Below are positions 1 to 8,935 of a DNA stretch of 33,088 nucleotides, piece after piece (position 1 is the first letter of the stretch; every line of letters starts with the position of its first letter). Location: the NCBI GenBank assembly GCA_964423475.1, contig CAYRFD010000004.1:1-33088 (forward strand), read 5' to 3'. A model generated the notes under the pieces. The model saw only the letters and a list, made by a program, of their open reading frames with translations. It did no database searches and was not told the origin of the DNA. The position numbers were made by a program, and so were the translations under genes. The stretch comes from JAUPVN01 sp964423475. GTDB taxonomy: Bacteria > Patescibacteriota > Saccharimonadia > Saccharimonadales > CAIOMD01.

Positions 1-431
1 CGCCAGTTTGTTAGCCGCCCAACTAAATTAAACACACCCGTGCGTTGAAGATTTTGTTGCCAGTTAACGCTTATATTAACTTCTTTTGTTGTAGGGTTTA
101 CGGTACTTAATGTTACCGTTCTGGTAAAATTATTTTGTACGTCTGGGCTGCCCTGTACTAGCTGCCACTGGCCACTATTTTGCTGTAGACCATAAGTACC
201 GTCCGCTAAAGCACTAAAAGCCTGATAATCACTATCTTTAATATTTTTTACTGCTTCTAGGCCTTGTTCTGCAATATGGGTAGCCTGAGTTCTTTTGGCG
301 CTAATAATTGAGCTTTCTGTACCGTAAAAAATAGCCCCTACAATGCCCGATATTACAATTATTAGTAAGCTAGAAGCCAACAAAACTTCTATTAAAGTAA
401 AGCCACTACTGTTTGAATATTTAGTTTTCAT
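1..431 (-). CDS. Type IV prepilin-like protein, 3' end outside the window
   Basis: About 143 codons are visible from the ATG at 429-431; the C-terminus runs off the left edge. The start MKTKYSNSSGFTLIEVLL is a class III prepilin signal: a short basic leader, cleavage expected between Gly10 and Phe11, Glu at +5 of the mature protein (residue 15), then a hydrophobic helix of about 20 residues. A prepilin peptidase would cut and N-methylate it, and it would enter the pilus or act as a minor/initiating pilin. The start codon overlaps the stop of the upstream prepilin gene by one base (TAATG), so the two are probably translationally coupled. The visible globular part (residues 40-143) has no domain I can name. 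Pilin type (major or minor) cannot be decided. Confidence 0.85.
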   Translation of the reverse strand, partial: MKTKYSNSSGFTLIEVLLASSLLIIVISGIVGAIFYGTESSIISAKRTQATHIAEQGLEAVKNIKDSDYQAFSALADGTYGLQQNSGQWQLVQGSPDVQNNFTRTVTLSTVNPTTKEVNISVNWQQNLQRTGVFNLVGRLTNW

Positions 432-877
432 TAGTAGTTTATTACTCCGTTGCTACTTATATTTATAGTAAGATTTTGGCCAGATACATTAGATAACGTT
501 ACAGAACCAGGCACAACAGGCAAGCCAGTAACTTTTGCAAAAGAAAAATCGCTTAAGCCACTATATGTTATATTTGGGGATATTTTAGATATTTGATCGT
601 AAGATTGATCTCTGCTATTAAAATTATTACCTTTAAACAAAATTATTTGTGATTGTTCTATTTTTACGCCCCAGGCGTCGTCTTGGTTAGACAAGCGTGC
701 TTTAATTTGTGCGTTTCTGGCATCGTTTACAAATGTAGAAACAGCAATATTTAGATCGTTTTTTGTTTGCGTGCTGCTAAAAACAGATATAGATAAGCCA
801 CTTAAAAGAGCAATTAAACTAATAACAAGCATTAACTCTATTAAAGTAAAACCTTTATTGTTTTTTACGCATACCAT
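431..877 (-). CDS. Type IV prepilin-like protein (GspH/FimT-like minor pilin)
   Basis: 148 residues, the normal length of a small pilin or pseudopilin. The N-terminus (KNNKGFTLIELMLVISLIAL) is a class III signal with cleavage expected after Gly9 and Glu at mature position 5, followed by a single membrane helix. The motif LIELMLVISLIALL and the downstream 'NDLNIAVSTFVNDARNAQIKA' type segment resemble GspH/FimT minor pilins, where this helix leads into a beta-rich head; that sub-assignment is inference. The gene sits directly after pilC (TAA at 878-880 touches the ATG) and overlaps the next prepilin by one base, so it is part of the pilus operon. Confidence 0.85.
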   Translation of the reverse strand: MVCVKNNKGFTLIELMLVISLIALLSGLSISVFSSTQTKNDLNIAVSTFVNDARNAQIKARLSNQDDAWGVKIEQSQIILFKGNNFNSRDQSYDQISKISPNITYSGLSDFSFAKVTGLPVVPGSVTLSNVSGQNLTINISSNGVINY

Positions 878-1682
878 TTATATATCGTTAATATTACTAA
901 TAAGAGAATATATAGGTAAAATTATTGCTAACGCCAGTACAACAACTATTAGCCAAACGCCAATTAGTAGTATGGGCTCTAAAATTACTGAAAGATTTTT
1001 AGAGGTTGTGTCTACCTTTTCTTCGTATACTTTAGAGATTTGCAAAAATGATTTAGATAAATAGCCAGACTTTTCGCCTGTTGTAATTAAAGATCTTACT
1101 GTATTGGGCAATAATTTAGTTTTTTTGTTTTTGGTGGATAGTAGCGTTTTAAAGCTTTCGCCCTGGGTTATTCCGTTTTCTAGGTATGAATACAGTTTTT
1201 TAAAAGCTCTATCGTTGGTTGCTTCTTGCAAAGAGATAAAAACCATTTCTACTGGTAGGCCGGCCTCTAGTAGTGTTCCGGCAATGTAACCCATTCGGGA
1301 AATTTCTATTTCTTTAATCAGTTTTTTAATGCCTGGGACTTTTCTTATTATTGTAAAAACAAAATCGCGAAATATTTTAACCCAAACTATTAAAATAAAA
1401 AATAGTAATGACATAACTAGGGTGAATATTAATATTGTAAATTTGTTATCTTGAATAAATTCTCCTAAGCTAATTAGGATTCTTGTTGGCAGGGGCAATT
1501 CTACGTTCATGCCGCTAAATATAGTTGTTAGTCTTGGCAATATAAACCAAGCAATAGTTAAGCCAACAACAATAGCAAGACCAAGTACCAAACTTGGGTA
1601 AAGCATGGCAGACTGTATGTGCGATTTAAACAGGCGATTTTTTTGGAGTTGTTTAGCCGCTAGATCTAGGTTTTCGCTTAAT
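878..1682 (-). CDS. pilC: Type IV pilus inner-membrane platform protein PilC, 5' part lost in assembly gap
   Basis: 267 C-terminal residues are readable before the run of N. PilC/GspF anchors the assembly ATPase and pilus in the cytoplasmic membrane. Visible: the end of the first T2SF domain, a membrane segment (about LVLGLAIVVGLTIAWFILP), a second (FTILIFTLVMSLLFFILIVWV), the second T2SF domain with 'GEKSGYLSKSFLQISKVYEEKV', and the C-terminal helix beginning EPILLIGVWLIVVVLALAI and ending LPIYSL, which is typical of the family. PilC is usually about 400 residues, so roughly 130 are missing in the gap. A methionine-initiated reading through the N run actually begins in pilB sequence and is not the real start. 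The gene lies between pilB and two prepilin genes. Confidence 0.9.
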
Positions 1683-1782
1683 NNNNNNNNNNNNNNNNNN
1701 NNNNNNNNNNNNNNNNNNNNNNNNNNNNNNNNNNNNNNNNNNNNNNNNNNNNNNNNNNNNNNNNNNNNNNNNNNNNNNNNNN
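1683..1782. other. Assembly gap (100 N)
   Basis: Exactly 100 N, a customary placeholder length, so the true size is unknown. It removes the last codons of pilB and the first third of pilC. A pilT retraction-ATPase gene, often found between pilB and pilC, could also be hidden here; the sequence cannot tell. Confidence 0.99.
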
Positions 1783-3404
1783 TAGCCTTGGCTAACTTTT
1801 TGGATACCGTCTTCAAAGAGAGTTTTACTGTTGGTTTTGTAGGCTACTTCCCATATTTCGTTTTTGGATGGTTTTTTAAGAATAAGTTCTTTTAGCTCGT
1901 CATTTAATACAATAAATTCGTAAATTCCTATTCTGCCCTTATAACCGGTATTATTGCATATTTTGCAACCTTTACCTTTGTAGATATTAGTTTTTGATTT
2001 GCTTAATAAGTTTTTAAGCAGGGTTGCAGATTGTTTGTCTAGATTATGATCTGCAGATAGTGATTCTATGTTTAAGTCTGTGCTTATTCTGCAAGATTGG
2101 CATAATTTTCTAAGTAAGCGCTGCGCAACAACAAGTTCTAGTGTAGATGCTAATAAAAACGGCTCTGTTCCAAGTTCTAACAAGCGTGGTATTGCGGTTG
2201 CGGCATCGTTTGAGTGAAAAGTTGTTAGCATTAAATGGCCCGTTAAGGCTGCATTAACAGAAATCTCTGCGGTTGCTAGATCTCTTATTTCTCCTACTAA
2301 AATTACGTCTGGGTCTTGTCTTACAATAGACCTTAGGCCCTCACTAAAAGTAAAATTTGTTTGTGGGTCTACCTGCATTTGGGCAATACCCGGAATAACG
2401 TATTCTACTGGGTCTTCTATGGTGGTGATGTTTATACCTCTGTTTTTAATAAATTTTATTAAAGAATACAGAGTTGTAGTTTTACCAGAGCCCGTAGGCC
2501 CTGTTACTACTATCATTCCAAAAGGTTTTTTACCTGCAGTTTCTATAATTTGTTTGTGTTCTTGGCTTAGGCCTAAATCGTTTAGGGTAAATTCTGCATT
2601 ATGTGATGTTAGTAACCGTATTACGATTTTTTCGCCGCTTACTGTTGGTGCAATTGAAATACGCATATCTATTGAGCCAGTGGATTCGTGATCAAAATGT
2701 ACAGAACCGTCTTGCACGGTGTTGTGTTCATCTATTCTAAGACTAGCCATAACTTTTATTCTGTTGATTACATTTTGGTAAAGATTAGTATCTATGTTTC
2801 CGGCATCTTGTAGTACACCATCTACGCGGATTCTAATTGTTACGCTATTTGGCTCTGGTTCAAAGTGAACATCAGATGCACGCATTGCAGCAGCATCAAT
2901 TATTATGGCTTCTATAATATCTGGAGCTACTTTAGAGCCAGATTTAATAATTTCGTTAAATCGCGTATCTAATGATTCTCTATAATCTATAAGGGCTTCG
3001 TCTATTTCGGCCGGCAACGCGTAACGGAGCTCTATTTTACGATTATTAAATATGGTTTTTAAACTGTCTTTTAAGTCTGGGTTATTTGGTTTATCTGTAG
3101 CAATTATAACCTTGCCCTTTTCTATTTGGTAAACAACCACTCTGTACTTTTGGGCAAATTCTTTTGGAACTAAGCTAATTTCTTGGGGGGTTGGTTGATG
3201 AGCATTAAAATCAGCAATAGCAAGATTGTATTTTTCTGCTACAGCCATAGCAATAATATCTTCGCTAATTAGGTTATTTTCTTTTAAATAGTCTGTTATA
3301 TTAGTACGAGCTTTGCTACTTTCTTGCCACGCCTTAACTGCCTCATCTTTGCTAAGGTAGTTTTCGTTTACGAGTAGTTCTAGTAGTTCTTTTTCTTCTT
3401 GCAT
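1783..3404 (-). CDS. pilB: Type IV pilus assembly ATPase PilB, 3' end lost in assembly gap
   Basis: 540 residues are readable from the ATG at 3404; the family is usually about 560-570, so only a short C-terminal piece is missing. It is the hexameric cytoplasmic motor that drives pilus extension through PilC. Domains: N-terminal MshEN/T2SSE-N domain (about 1-140), then the GspE ATPase with Walker A GPTGSGKTT (302-310), Asp box around DPVEY (331-335), Walker B-like VILVGEIRD (367-375) and His box ending in TTFHSND (394-400). A zinc-binding tetracysteine is present (Cys435, Cys438, Cys480, Cys483), a hallmark of PilB/GspE and absent from PilT. It has its own candidate promoter at 3433-3461 and follows the receiver gene. 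Confidence 0.95.
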
Positions 3405-3432
3405 TTACCCACCGTTCTTTTTGTATAATTTT

Positions 3433-3461
3433 ATTGTATATAAGGATATAGTTTAGAGCAA
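3433..3461 (-). promoter_or_regulatory. Candidate sigma-70-type promoter for pilB
   Basis: On the minus strand TTGCTC (3461-3456) and TACAAT (3438-3433) are separated by 17 bases, about 30 bases before the pilB ATG. It lies in the 73-base space between the receiver gene and pilB, so pilB may be transcribed separately from the receiver gene. Confidence 0.5.
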
Positions 3462-3477
3462 CAGTATAATAGCTAAA

Positions 3478-3843
3478 TTAAATATACGTTTGAATTTTTA
3501 AGATTAGTTCTGCTAAAGATGTGTCTGATTTAATAAAAAAGTCTTTAACCCCAAAGTTAGTTGTTTTTGTTTTGTCTTCTTCTTGAGAAAGGTTACTCAT
3601 AACAATAACAGGTGTTTTATTTTTAGATATTTTCATATTTTGTAAAACGTTAAAACCATCTGATACGGGCATAATTAAGTCTAATAATAAAAGATCATAT
3701 TTATTATTTTTTAAGTATTGTATGGCCTGATCGCCATCGTTTGCAACTGTAACTACGTATCCAGCATTAGAGAGCTTAAGCTCCATGGCATGTGCTAGGG
3801 GTTTTTCGTCTTCTGCTATTAATATTTTTTTGCTAGGTTTCAC
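3478..3843 (-). CDS. Stand-alone CheY-like response regulator receiver protein
   Basis: 121 residues, a single receiver domain with no output domain. The acidic pocket (Glu11, Asp12), phospho-acceptor Asp55 in LLLLDLIMP, switch Ser83 (VIVMSN) and Lys105 (FFIKSD) are all in place, so it should be phosphorylated by a histidine kinase that is not in the window. Single-domain receivers act by protein-protein contact; placed just upstream of pilB it may control the pilus motor, which is inference from position. It starts with GTG (3841-3843). A TATAAT box on the minus strand (3859-3854) lies only 10 bases upstream, leaving almost no leader. Confidence 0.9.
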   Translation of the reverse strand: MKPSKKILIAEDEKPLAHAMELKLSNAGYVVTVANDGDQAIQYLKNNKYDLLLLDLIMPVSDGFNVLQNMKISKNKTPVIVMSNLSQEEDKTKTTNFGVKDFFIKSDTSLAELILKIQTYI

Positions 3844-3959
3844 ATTAGCTACAATTATAAACCTATTTAGCCAATATTAACAGCAATTAGATTTGTTATA
3901 ATTTTTAAATATAAATAGCTATAATTATATAATAATTAGTTTGAAAATATTAAAAGTAG

Positions 3960-5093
3960 TTATTGATTAGGTATATTTGATATTTTTTTGACTGTTTTTT
4001 TAATTTTGGTTTTAAATTCTTTTATAGAAAATTTTTGAGCACTTTTGCTGATTATGCTATGATCCCACTTTTTTGATAAACATTTTTGGATAGCTTGTTC
4101 TAGCTCTAGTGTGCTTTGATTTTGGTAAAATACTCCGTTTCTGTTGGTAATATAATCTTTGGCGCCGCCTTTTTGTAATGCCACAACTGGCGTGCCAGCC
4201 GCTAGCGCTTCTACTGGGGCAACTCCAAAATCTTCAAAGCTGGCAAAAACAAATGCTTTGGCGCCTGAAACGCGTTTAGCAACCTCTTCATCTGAGGCGT
4301 TTGTAATAAACTGTACCGTAAGCCCAGCTTTAATTTGTAATTTTGCAAGTTCTGGGCCCTTGCCAATTATTGTTAATGGGTAATGGTTATTATTACAAAC
4401 TTCTACTATAGAGTCTACGTGTTTCATGGGGACTAATCTGCCCACGGTAATTACCCCTTTTCTGTTTTTATTGGCTGTATTTTTTTGTGTAAAAAGTGTG
4501 GTATTAACAGGCGGAAAAATAACTTGCGCATCTTTATTATAATACTGTTTTATATCTGCCTGGATGTGAGTTGAATTAGCTATAAAAATATCTACTTTTT
4601 GGGCGGCATTATAATCTAACCTTCTTAAGGGGCCGGCAAAAATTAATAAACCCAAGCGTGCAATTGGATTAAATATACCAAAACCGGGCCTTTTCATATA
4701 TTTTTTGTAATGGCGCCATAAAAAATGCACAGGTGTGTGGCAATAGCATATTAAAGTTGCGTTTCCTTTTTTTACCGCCTTGGCTTGGCCATTTCCTGCA
4801 CTGGCAATTATTACATCGTATTTTTTTAACCTTAATGACCTAAACCACCAGTACTGTAAAAGTGGTAAATATTTACGAAACTTACCAAGGTGCTGTAAAT
4901 AGCCCGTAACAACCTTATTATCTAATTTATTGCGCCATTCTTTTGTACAATAGCTGGTATATATTGGGGCATCTGGGTATAGCTGGTGTAATGCTTGCAC
5001 CACTCTTTCGGCCCCGCCCCCAACAAGCCAATCGTGTACTATGGCTATCTTTTGGCTAGATACTTGGTTATTTAGTGGCTTGGGTTTACTCAT
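3960..5093 (-). CDS. GT4-family glycosyltransferase
   Basis: 377 residues with the GT-B two-domain layout: an N-terminal acceptor domain beginning KIAIVHDWLVGGGAERVV (about 16-33), where the GGGAE loop is typical of group 1 glycosyltransferases, and a C-terminal nucleotide-sugar domain with 'GVITVGRLVPMKHVD' (about 213-227). The donor-binding EX7E motif appears in SFEDFGVAPVEALAAGTPVV. It should transfer a sugar from a nucleotide donor to a lipid-linked glycan at the inner face of the membrane. It lies 16 bases downstream of the polyprenyl-phosphate sugar transferase gene and so probably adds the second or a later sugar to that lipid carrier. Sugar specificity cannot be read from sequence. 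Confidence 0.9.
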   Translation of the reverse strand: MSKPKPLNNQVSSQKIAIVHDWLVGGGAERVVQALHQLYPDAPIYTSYCTKEWRNKLDNKVVTGYLQHLGKFRKYLPLLQYWWFRSLRLKKYDVIIASAGNGQAKAVKKGNATLICYCHTPVHFLWRHYKKYMKRPGFGIFNPIARLGLLIFAGPLRRLDYNAAQKVDIFIANSTHIQADIKQYYNKDAQVIFPPVNTTLFTQKNTANKNRKGVITVGRLVPMKHVDSIVEVCNNNHYPLTIIGKGPELAKLQIKAGLTVQFITNASDEEVAKRVSGAKAFVFASFEDFGVAPVEALAAGTPVVALQKGGAKDYITNRNGVFYQNQSTLELEQAIQKCLSKKWDHSIISKSAQKFSIKEFKTKIKKTVKKISNIPNQ

Positions 5094-5109
5094 TATTTAT
5101 TCTTAATAT

Positions 5110-6543
5110 TTATTTAGCACCACGTCCGCTAAGTACTTCTATAATGGTATAAAAAAGTATTTTAATATCTAGCCAAAAACTCCAATTTTGCACGTAGTAT
5201 AAATCTAGCGCACGACGTTCGTTATAGCTAATTTCTCTACGGCCAGATGTTTGGGCAAGGCCTGTGATACCAGATTTTACACCTAAGATAAGATTTTTGT
5301 ATGGATAATTGTTAAGCTCTTTGGGTATTAATGCACGGGGGCCAACAAGGCTAATATCGCCCTTTAAAACATTAAAAAGCTGTGGTAGCTCGTCTAGGCT
5401 TGTTCTGCGTAAAAAATGGCCTATTTTAGTAACGCGTGGATCGTTTGGTAAATAATCTCCGTTGTCTCGGTATTTTTTTATTAGGTTTGGCTTACCCATC
5501 TTGGTAAATGCTTGTTCTGGGTCTAGGTTGTTATAGATTGGGTTATGAGTTCTAAATTTGTATATTTTAATTGTGGTATCAAATCTGCTTAAACGGTTTG
5601 GCTTATATAAAATAGCGCCCCCATCAGATATTTTAACGGCTAGAGCAATAATAATATATATAGGTGACAAAATAATTATGCTAAAAATGCTTGCTATAAC
5701 ATCAAATAGGCGTTTTATAACCCGTCCCCAACCAACTAGAGCAGTTTGATGTACCGTAACAACAGGAAGGCCCTGGAACAGCTCTACATCTATTTTGTTG
5801 TTAAGCATGCCCGCCTGAGAGGGTATAAACTTGTAGGCTATATGATGAGATTGGGCAAAGGCTAAAATTTCGTTTGCTTCTTTGCTGGTATCTCCTATAC
5901 CAGTTACAACAATTGTATATATATTTTGGTTTAGAGCCTCGTCCATGGCTTGCTTGTAGTCTGAAAATACTTTAAACGGTTTTTTACCTACAATAGTATC
6001 TTTTGTTGCTACTAAGGTTACTTTATAGCCTGTTTTAGAGGGATATCTCATAGAAGATATTAAATTATGTAAAGAGTCACCACTCCCTATAATCATAATA
6101 TTATTTATGCCAAAACCTGTACGCCACATCCACATACGTGTTGCTCGTAGTATTGTTCTTTCTAGTACAAGTAGCAAAAACCCTATTACTAGCCCGTATA
6201 TTACAATAAGTCTGGCCGGAAAAACCGGAGTATCAACTATAAAATCATATGTTATTACTGTCATTATTCCTAAAATACTGCCAACAACCAGCATACTAAG
6301 CTCTCTCCACCTATATTCGTAAACGGTGCGCCTATACAGGCCTAAGAATGCAAATATTAGTATCCAAACCGGTATAATCATTATCCAGGTTTTTAGATAT
6401 TGGTCAGAATCTATAGGGTTAATTAGGCTACGTTCATCTAGGGTAACGCGTAAAACATAGGCAACCACAAAAGCTGCAAGTAGTGCACAAAAATCGCCAA
6501 TAATTAAGCCGATTGCGTATATAAAAGAGGTATTATTTTTCAT
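5110..6543 (-). CDS. Polyprenyl-phosphate sugar-1-phosphate transferase (WcaJ/CpsE-like)
   Basis: 477 residues. About four or five membrane helices occupy residues 1-135, followed by a Rossmann-like CoA-binding_3 domain (about 140-270; 'NIMIIGSGDS') and a further helix (about 285-305). The C-terminal bacterial sugar transferase domain carries the hallmarks IYKFRT, LRRTSLDELPQLFNVLKGD, SLVGPRAL and 'GITGLAQTSGR'. It should load a sugar-1-phosphate onto undecaprenyl phosphate and so start the repeat unit of a surface polysaccharide. The GT4 gene lies downstream and the O-antigen ligase-like gene upstream on the same strand, forming a three-gene unit. Confidence 0.93.
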   Translation of the reverse strand: MKNNTSFIYAIGLIIGDFCALLAAFVVAYVLRVTLDERSLINPIDSDQYLKTWIMIIPVWILIFAFLGLYRRTVYEYRWRELSMLVVGSILGIMTVITYDFIVDTPVFPARLIVIYGLVIGFLLLVLERTILRATRMWMWRTGFGINNIMIIGSGDSLHNLISSMRYPSKTGYKVTLVATKDTIVGKKPFKVFSDYKQAMDEALNQNIYTIVVTGIGDTSKEANEILAFAQSHHIAYKFIPSQAGMLNNKIDVELFQGLPVVTVHQTALVGWGRVIKRLFDVIASIFSIIILSPIYIIIALAVKISDGGAILYKPNRLSRFDTTIKIYKFRTHNPIYNNLDPEQAFTKMGKPNLIKKYRDNGDYLPNDPRVTKIGHFLRRTSLDELPQLFNVLKGDISLVGPRALIPKELNNYPYKNLILGVKSGITGLAQTSGRREISYNERRALDLYYVQNWSFWLDIKILFYTIIEVLSGRGAK

Positions 6544-6562
6544 GATAGTTTAAATTACCTTC

Positions 6563-7972
6563 TTATACAGTATGTTTTAATTCTATCTTAGATACAAGGG
6601 GTGTTATACCTAAAGATATCCCCAGCCAAAGCCAAATGTACATAACGTTAATGTAACTCCCAAAAAATATATATTGTATAAAGAATGCTAACAGTATCCC
6701 AAAGAGAGAAATTGAGAGTGCCTTTTTGTCATTAAGCAGTTTCTTGAAACAAATTATAAATAATGTCACAAAAAGTAGTAAACCAATTATTCCAAGTTCT
6801 GAAAGTAATAATATATAGTATATATAAACCGTTAATGTGCTTGGGGCCGAGGCATCTATATTCTTTACTACAAAGGGTCCTAAGTTACCAACGCCTACTC
6901 CAAAAATTGTTGTTAATGGTGAATATCTCCAAGCCTTAATAGCTAGCGACGCCGCTGATGTACGTTCTGTGTTAGAGGCCTCTATAAGCCCAGGGCTAAC
7001 AAATATTGTTTCTTGGTTTTGGGTTATTGGCTGAACTGGTGTTAATTTATTTGGTAAATCTATTATGCCTAAAGAAACATGCTCTGCAATACTATCTATT
7101 GTTTTGTAAGTAATATCTGGAGTAGATGAATTTTTTATGCTTGCACCTGCAATTAGTATAAAAAATGCCACAGCAAACCCACCCACAATGGCTAATATAA
7201 TTTTAGTAATTAAACTAGTTTTAGCCAGTTTATTTTTAATAAGTAATATAAAGGTAATTATTAAACTAATTGCAATTGCAAAATAAGCACCCCTAGAAAA
7301 TGTTAGCCCAAGGGTTAAGCTTACGCTAGTTAAGCTAATCCATGCTAAATTTGATGTTTTTTTAACTAAGCTATAAATTGCAATAAATATAAAAGGTATT
7401 AAAGAGTTTGCAAAAAATTGTGGTTCTGCCGCAAGACCACTAATGCGGGCAAACCCAAAAACATTAGCATTACAACCAGTACATAGTAAGGCTAAGTTTG
7501 TGTTAAAAAAAGTACCAATAATAAATTGTGCTATACCAATAATTGCATATAAAATACCAAAAAATAGAACGGCTTTTACGATAGTTTTAATATTATTTTT
7601 TGTTATATTTTGTGCCACATACCACCACGCACAAAATACTAGCACTATTAAAAGCCATACAGAAAATGCTAATAATGCACTGCGGGCAGGGTAGTTAGAC
7701 CAAGCTATGCTAGCGCCTACTAAAATTGCAAATAGTAATAAAAGTGTAGTTACCCACTTGTTTTTATTATTAAATAACAAAGATTTTTGTTTTATTAAAG
7801 CCGGCAAACAAAGTAAGACAAAAAGTAATACTAGTATTTGATATAAGCCTATTCTAAATGAAGGAAAATTTGCTATGGGTAAAGCAAAAGATGGATATTT
7901 TGAAAGAGGTGCGCCAACAATTAAAGCAATAAATAGTATAAAACGACTATTTGCTATTATGTTATTGTTCAT
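6563..7972 (-). CDS. O-antigen ligase / Wzy polymerase family membrane protein
   Basis: 469 residues with about ten to twelve hydrophobic segments and one large extracytoplasmic loop (about 280-370), the layout of the O-antigen ligase (PF04932) family. The segment around 'FSRGAYFAIAISLIITFI' and the following 'AWRYSPLTTIFGVGVGNLGPF' match its usual pattern. In a cell envelope without lipopolysaccharide it would polymerise or attach the glycan built by the two downstream genes rather than act as a true LPS ligase. The gene has no SD; a perfect TATAAT on the minus strand lies 7 bases before its ATG, so the transcript is probably leaderless. Confidence 0.87.
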   Translation of the reverse strand: MNNNIIANSRFILFIALIVGAPLSKYPSFALPIANFPSFRIGLYQILVLLFVLLCLPALIKQKSLLFNNKNKWVTTLLLLFAILVGASIAWSNYPARSALLAFSVWLLIVLVFCAWWYVAQNITKNNIKTIVKAVLFFGILYAIIGIAQFIIGTFFNTNLALLCTGCNANVFGFARISGLAAEPQFFANSLIPFIFIAIYSLVKKTSNLAWISLTSVSLTLGLTFSRGAYFAIAISLIITFILLIKNKLAKTSLITKIILAIVGGFAVAFFILIAGASIKNSSTPDITYKTIDSIAEHVSLGIIDLPNKLTPVQPITQNQETIFVSPGLIEASNTERTSAASLAIKAWRYSPLTTIFGVGVGNLGPFVVKNIDASAPSTLTVYIYYILLLSELGIIGLLLFVTLFIICFKKLLNDKKALSISLFGILLAFFIQYIFFGSYINVMYIWLWLGISLGITPLVSKIELKHTV

Positions 7973-7979
7973 TGTTTGT

Positions 7980-7985
7980 ATTATA
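7980..7985 (-). promoter_or_regulatory. -10 box (TATAAT) of the O-antigen ligase-like gene
   Basis: TATAAT on the minus strand, 7 bases before the ATG at 7972. Initiation at the usual distance would fall on or next to the start codon. No convincing -35 hexamer is visible. Confidence 0.5.
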
Positions 7986-8035
7986 ACGTGATTGGGTATG
8001 ATAAACTACTAATAAGAACATTTTACAAACACAAT

Positions 8036-8461
8036 ATGAAAAAGCAAACAAAATTTAAAAAACTTTTGGTGCAAATTGCAAAGTACGCCGTTAGTGGCGG
8101 TGCTTGGTTTTGGAGTGGTTATATTTTGATAGTTATTTTAGATAATTATGTTGGTTTGTTTTGGGCAAATGCTATTGGTAATGCTGTTGGCATTACAATA
8201 AACTACATTTTAAACAGATTTTGGGTATTTAATGGCCATAAAAATGACAAAAAGGGCCGCAAAACTACATGGCGTTACATTATTTATACAATTATAAATT
8301 CTTTTTTATTAAACTATTTAATTTTATATGCTTTAAAAAATATTGGCATACAACCAGAGATAGGCCAATTTATAGCGGCGGCATTTTTTACTGTTTGGAA
8401 CTTTATTTGGTACAAAATATGGGTATTCAAAGATGTAGATTATTCTAAAGGAGGCAAATAA
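8036..8461 (+). CDS. GtrA family membrane protein
   Basis: 141 residues from the ATG at 8036; an in-frame TTG at 7976 would add 20 polar residues not typical of the family and would overlap the promoter of the divergent gene. Four membrane helices are visible in pairs: 'YAVSGGAWFWSGYILIVIL', 'LFWANAIGNAVGITINYIL', 'IIYTIINSFLLNYLILYAL' and 'FIAAAFFTVWNFIWYKIWVF'. The pair 'NYILNRFWVF' and 'FIWYKIWVF' is typical of GtrA, whose members move or help flip polyprenyl-linked sugars. It is divergent from the polysaccharide cluster and likely belongs to it functionally. The SD for the next gene lies inside its last codons. Confidence 0.88.
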   Translation: MKKQTKFKKLLVQIAKYAVSGGAWFWSGYILIVILDNYVGLFWANAIGNAVGITINYILNRFWVFNGHKNDKKGRKTTWRYIIYTIINSFLLNYLILYALKNIGIQPEIGQFIAAAFFTVWNFIWYKIWVFKDVDYSKGGK

Positions 8462-8462
8462 T

Positions 8463-8918
8463 ATGGCAAACGTTGTACGACCAACAAAAAAGCAAAGAGA
8501 GCTATTGGTATTTATTGCAGATTTTATTGCCGAACATGGCTATAGCCCCAGTTACCGAGAGGTTATGAACGGCTGTAATTATAATTCTGTTGCTACTGTA
8601 GCTTTGCATATTCGCAGTTTAATTGCGCGCGGGCATTTAGCAAAAAGGGGCCGATCTGCCAGGTCATTAGAAGTAATTGATTTGCCACCAGACCCAGGAA
8701 TAGACATTGATGTTTCTGATGTTACAGAAAGCCAAGAAAAGTGGCTAGTTCAGCTAGTTGGTAAGCGCTTTATAGAAGCAGAGGCGCAAGACACTCTAAC
8801 CCAAAGGGGCTTAGATGAACTATATGTTTTAGTTGGGGCGCTACGTGTTTTAGAGCTAAACGAGGCAGCTAATGCATATATACCACGACTAGGAGATTTA
8901 AAAAGCAAAGTAAGATAG
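8463..8918 (+). CDS. LexA-like winged-helix protein without the S24 peptidase domain
   Basis: 151 residues. Residues 5-70 match the LexA DNA-binding domain: 'RPTKKQRELLVFIADFIAEHGYSPSYREV', then a recognition helix region 'NSVATVALHIRSLIARGHL' and the wing 'KRGRSARSLEV'. The rest (75-151) is acidic and helical, and has none of the features of LexA's C-terminal half: no Ala-Gly cleavage site and no Ser/Lys dyad region. It therefore cannot undergo RecA-stimulated self-cleavage. It starts one base after the GtrA stop with a strong SD (AAAGGAGG, 8449-8456), so it is co-transcribed with GtrA. It may be a DNA-damage or other repressor controlled differently; target unknown. Confidence 0.8.
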   Translation: MANVVRPTKKQRELLVFIADFIAEHGYSPSYREVMNGCNYNSVATVALHIRSLIARGHLAKRGRSARSLEVIDLPPDPGIDIDVSDVTESQEKWLVQLVGKRFIEAEAQDTLTQRGLDELYVLVGALRVLELNEAANAYIPRLGDLKSKVR

Positions 8919-8935
8919 CTTAATTTATTAGGCTA
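8916..8935. terminator. Hairpin between two convergent genes, possible bidirectional terminator
   Basis: TAGCTTAA-TTTA-TTAGGCTA forms an 8-bp stem (one G-T pair) with a 4-base loop. It spans the stop codons of the LexA-like gene and of the convergent PH-domain gene. There is no clear U tract. Confidence 0.4.

Noticed and set aside
1605..1895. Open frames reading through the N run, including an apparent PilB-PilC fusion
   Set aside because: The frames cross unknown bases; the sequence on each side belongs to two separate known families in different frames.
7976..8035. Longer GtrA start at TTG 7976
   Set aside because: It would put the start inside the divergent promoter region and add 20 residues not usual for the family; ATG 8036 begins directly before the first helix.
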